From: Eremophila alpestris peregrina
Lineage: Eukaryota; Chordata; Aves; Passeriformes; Alaudidae
Length of the DNA stretch: 64,000 bases
Reading direction: 5' to 3'
Assembly (NCBI GenBank): GCA_009792885.1
Contig: WMCF01000008.1
Location: 18,589,578 to 18,653,577, forward strand
The position numbers and the translations under genes were made by a program. Positions within the stretch are counted from its first letter, which is position 1. Each line of letters starts with the position of its first letter. The notes beneath the pieces are model-generated. The model was given only the letters and a program-made list of their open reading frames with translations, ran no database searches and was not told the DNA's origin. Positions 61,979 to 64,000 of this stretch are shown here, piece after piece.

Positions 61979-64000
61979 TTGAGGGTTTGAATAACAAAAC
62001 TACAGGTGTTCTGATAAGATTACAGGGAGTTTGGCTGGTACACAGAATGACCCAACTCATGCAAATACATTGCTACAGGACTGGTCTCTGTTGCAGAAAC
62101 TCCAGACAAGCCACCTTCTTGTCTTAATACTAATTCCTTATAAAAAAGCCTCATTGGAAAAGACAACAATGGAGGAAAGAAGGATAAATGGATACGTCTG
62201 AATTGAAAGAAAGGGAAAAAAACTGTCTGGAAACAAGATATAGGATAAAATTAATTAAGTAAATATTTTTTGCTTTCATAGTTTGAGTTTCTCCTGACTG
62301 GTTGATATAGCTAGAACACTATTATAGGCATCACTGAGCCCATAAAAAATTTCTGGATTCTACTGTTATTCCCTAAGGAGCTGCCCTTGAGAAAAATACC
62401 TATGTAGCTTTTATTTGAAAAACTGAGCAAAACTCCTTACCATTATTGAACCTATTCCATTTACAGCTTCTCACTTTACTGAAGTGTGTCTTGGATTTAT
62501 TCATTATCCTTTGGTTATTATGCAGACAAAAACAGAGTGCACAATTCCTGAAACACAAAGGCTGGTAGAAATTAGATTGCAAAGATGTAATAGGCATGAC
62601 TATACTGGGTTCTATGCAAAGACATGAATTCCCAATGCATATAGTTCATTCCAGGACAATGCAAATCAACTCTGCTCTAAGAAGTATGTGATCAAATATT
62701 TTCTGTGATGTTATTTACCTGACAATCACAAACACCCATCATATTCTGGTGAATTTGGGCACAAAATACTTCTCTACTTATTCTACAATGGGGATATACT
62801 GGGACAAAAATACTGACCTGAAAAGAAGAATGAATTCTCCACAGTGATAAAATATAGTTCAGCATGGGGGGGAGGGGAGGGGTTTCTATTAGATAAAAAC
62901 ATTCCTTTTTACTTTTATCTCAGTGTGTCTATTTCACCCAAAAAAAAAAAAAAAAAAGGAGCAGGAGTAGATATGTCATATTTCAGAAACCTGTACAACT
63001 CATTGTACAGAAGGAAATATGCTTTGACTATATTAGCTACCAATGGTAGTTAACCTGTTCATTTTCCTCTCAAACTGACATTTAACTTCCTCCTGTTTCC
63101 CACTTCTTCTCGTCCAAGTATTAAAAATCCAATTTTGTTTTCAGATTTCAATTTCTCATAACAAGTTATACCTTCTACTATCAGTTTAATATATAGGATA
63201 TCTATTTTGCAGGGTATTTATGAGACCACTTGTCTATTAGAGTCTGCAACAAGTACTTGTAACCATTACTTTTAATCTCTAGCTTTAGTTACAGGCTAGC
63301 ATCCTGGGTAACCCGAAAAACGAGTATTGTAGTTCATACCTGTGCTATGCCAACCTGCCCTACACTGTTACAGCCTCTTTTAGACCTGAGGGCCTGCAGT
63401 GTGGTTGGGGTGTCTGGCCCTGGGTTAGTGAGGCAGGGGTGCCTGGGCTCCTTTGAGGGCTAGAGCTTTATCTTTTGCTCTTGCTGAAGAATTTGGAGCA
63501 TGGCTAGAAACCATCAGTTTTTCATTATCTGTCCAAATTAATTGTTTCTACAGTGAGGCTATTATAGAAAAATTTTATAATCAGCTTTCCAGAGAAAAAC
63601 TTTGGAGTTTTTAAGATAAGAATTGCTTAAAATCATTTTAGTTTTCAAATACATGTGAAATTGATAGTGTGATTCAAATACAGAATAAAAAATGATTTGT
63701 GAAGTAATTGTTGAGATTCAGTTGCTAGTTATGAAATTGTTTGGCAGAGGCTGAAATGGTTAAATCTGGCTGATTTTAGCTGCAGTTACAAATTACTTTG
63801 CCAAAACATGGCAGTATTCTTTTTTTCCTTCTTGTTGAGTATCTTGAAATTTATTTTATTTCATCTTCATTTCTACAGGCCAGTTCAGAGGGGAGTGTTT
63901 TACATAAGGGCCTCAAACAGATATCTAGAAGCCCCCTTTCTTTCTTTTTTTTAGTAGCTGCAGTTTGTGAGGATCCATTATCCAACACATGCCACTTTCT
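61979..64000. other. AT-rich non-coding DNA, no gene seen
   Basis: No gene recognised. It includes a G-rich stretch at 62864-62881 and the A18 run at 62940-62957. A less AT-rich patch at 63360-63470 holds nothing I can name. Confidence 0.5.
62940..62957. repeat. A18 homopolymer run
   Basis: Eighteen consecutive A bases, immediately after TTTCACCC. No retrotransposon body is recognisable upstream, so it is recorded as a simple repeat. Confidence 0.85.

Overview
This window looks like non-coding nuclear DNA of a bird. It is AT-rich (I judge well over 60 % by eye), poor in CpG, has no dense arrangement of genes, and its recognisable interspersed repeats are avian: six CR1 LINE remnants, most with the usual 5'-truncated layout and CR1-type 3' ends, and several retroviral LTRs of kinds I associate with passerines and other Neoaves. 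The species cannot be fixed from the sequence. No confident protein-coding gene, rRNA or tRNA was found; nearly all open frames are of the length expected by chance in such DNA or lie inside repeats. Even so, the window could sit inside a very large intron.

Layout. 0-7.2 kb: AT-rich DNA with a CR1 3' end (about 1.83-2.12 kb, minus), a longer CR1 with reverse-transcriptase C-terminal remnants (about 3.56-4.27 kb, plus), a 20-bp perfect palindrome just after it, and an old CR1 scrap (7.0-7.17 kb). 11.8-12.25 kb: a solo LTR on the minus strand with TG/CA ends, a 4-bp target duplication, a TATA box and a poly(A) signal. 14.76-15.01 kb: the 3' part of a second LTR family on the plus strand; an inverted, longer copy of the same family lies at 61.04-61.58 kb. 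17.97-18.17 kb: a possible LTR remnant. 25.8 and 27.6 kb: a shared 23-24 bp block; at 27.6 kb it interrupts what would otherwise be a perfect 20-bp foldback. 28.0 kb: CR1 scrap. 30.45-31.83 kb: a pair of LTRs, the first a solo LTR with a perfect 6-bp target duplication. 37.05-37.27 kb: an exon-like open frame on the minus strand that I do not recognise. 39.9 kb: CR1 scrap. 41.47-41.52 kb: a nested foldback. 42.8-43.6 kb: a CR1 with a large internal deletion. 46.59-46.73 kb: a 69-bp tandem duplication. 48.0-48.65, 52.47-52.86 and 61.6-61.98 kb: locally different blocks that look like unclassified repeat remnants.

There is no gene network to describe. The most unusual thing in the window is the foldback at 27,605-27,677. 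Its left arm is interrupted by a 23-nt block that also occurs 1.85 kb away, and removing that block restores a perfect 20-bp arm. This is what a templated insertion from replication template switching would leave.
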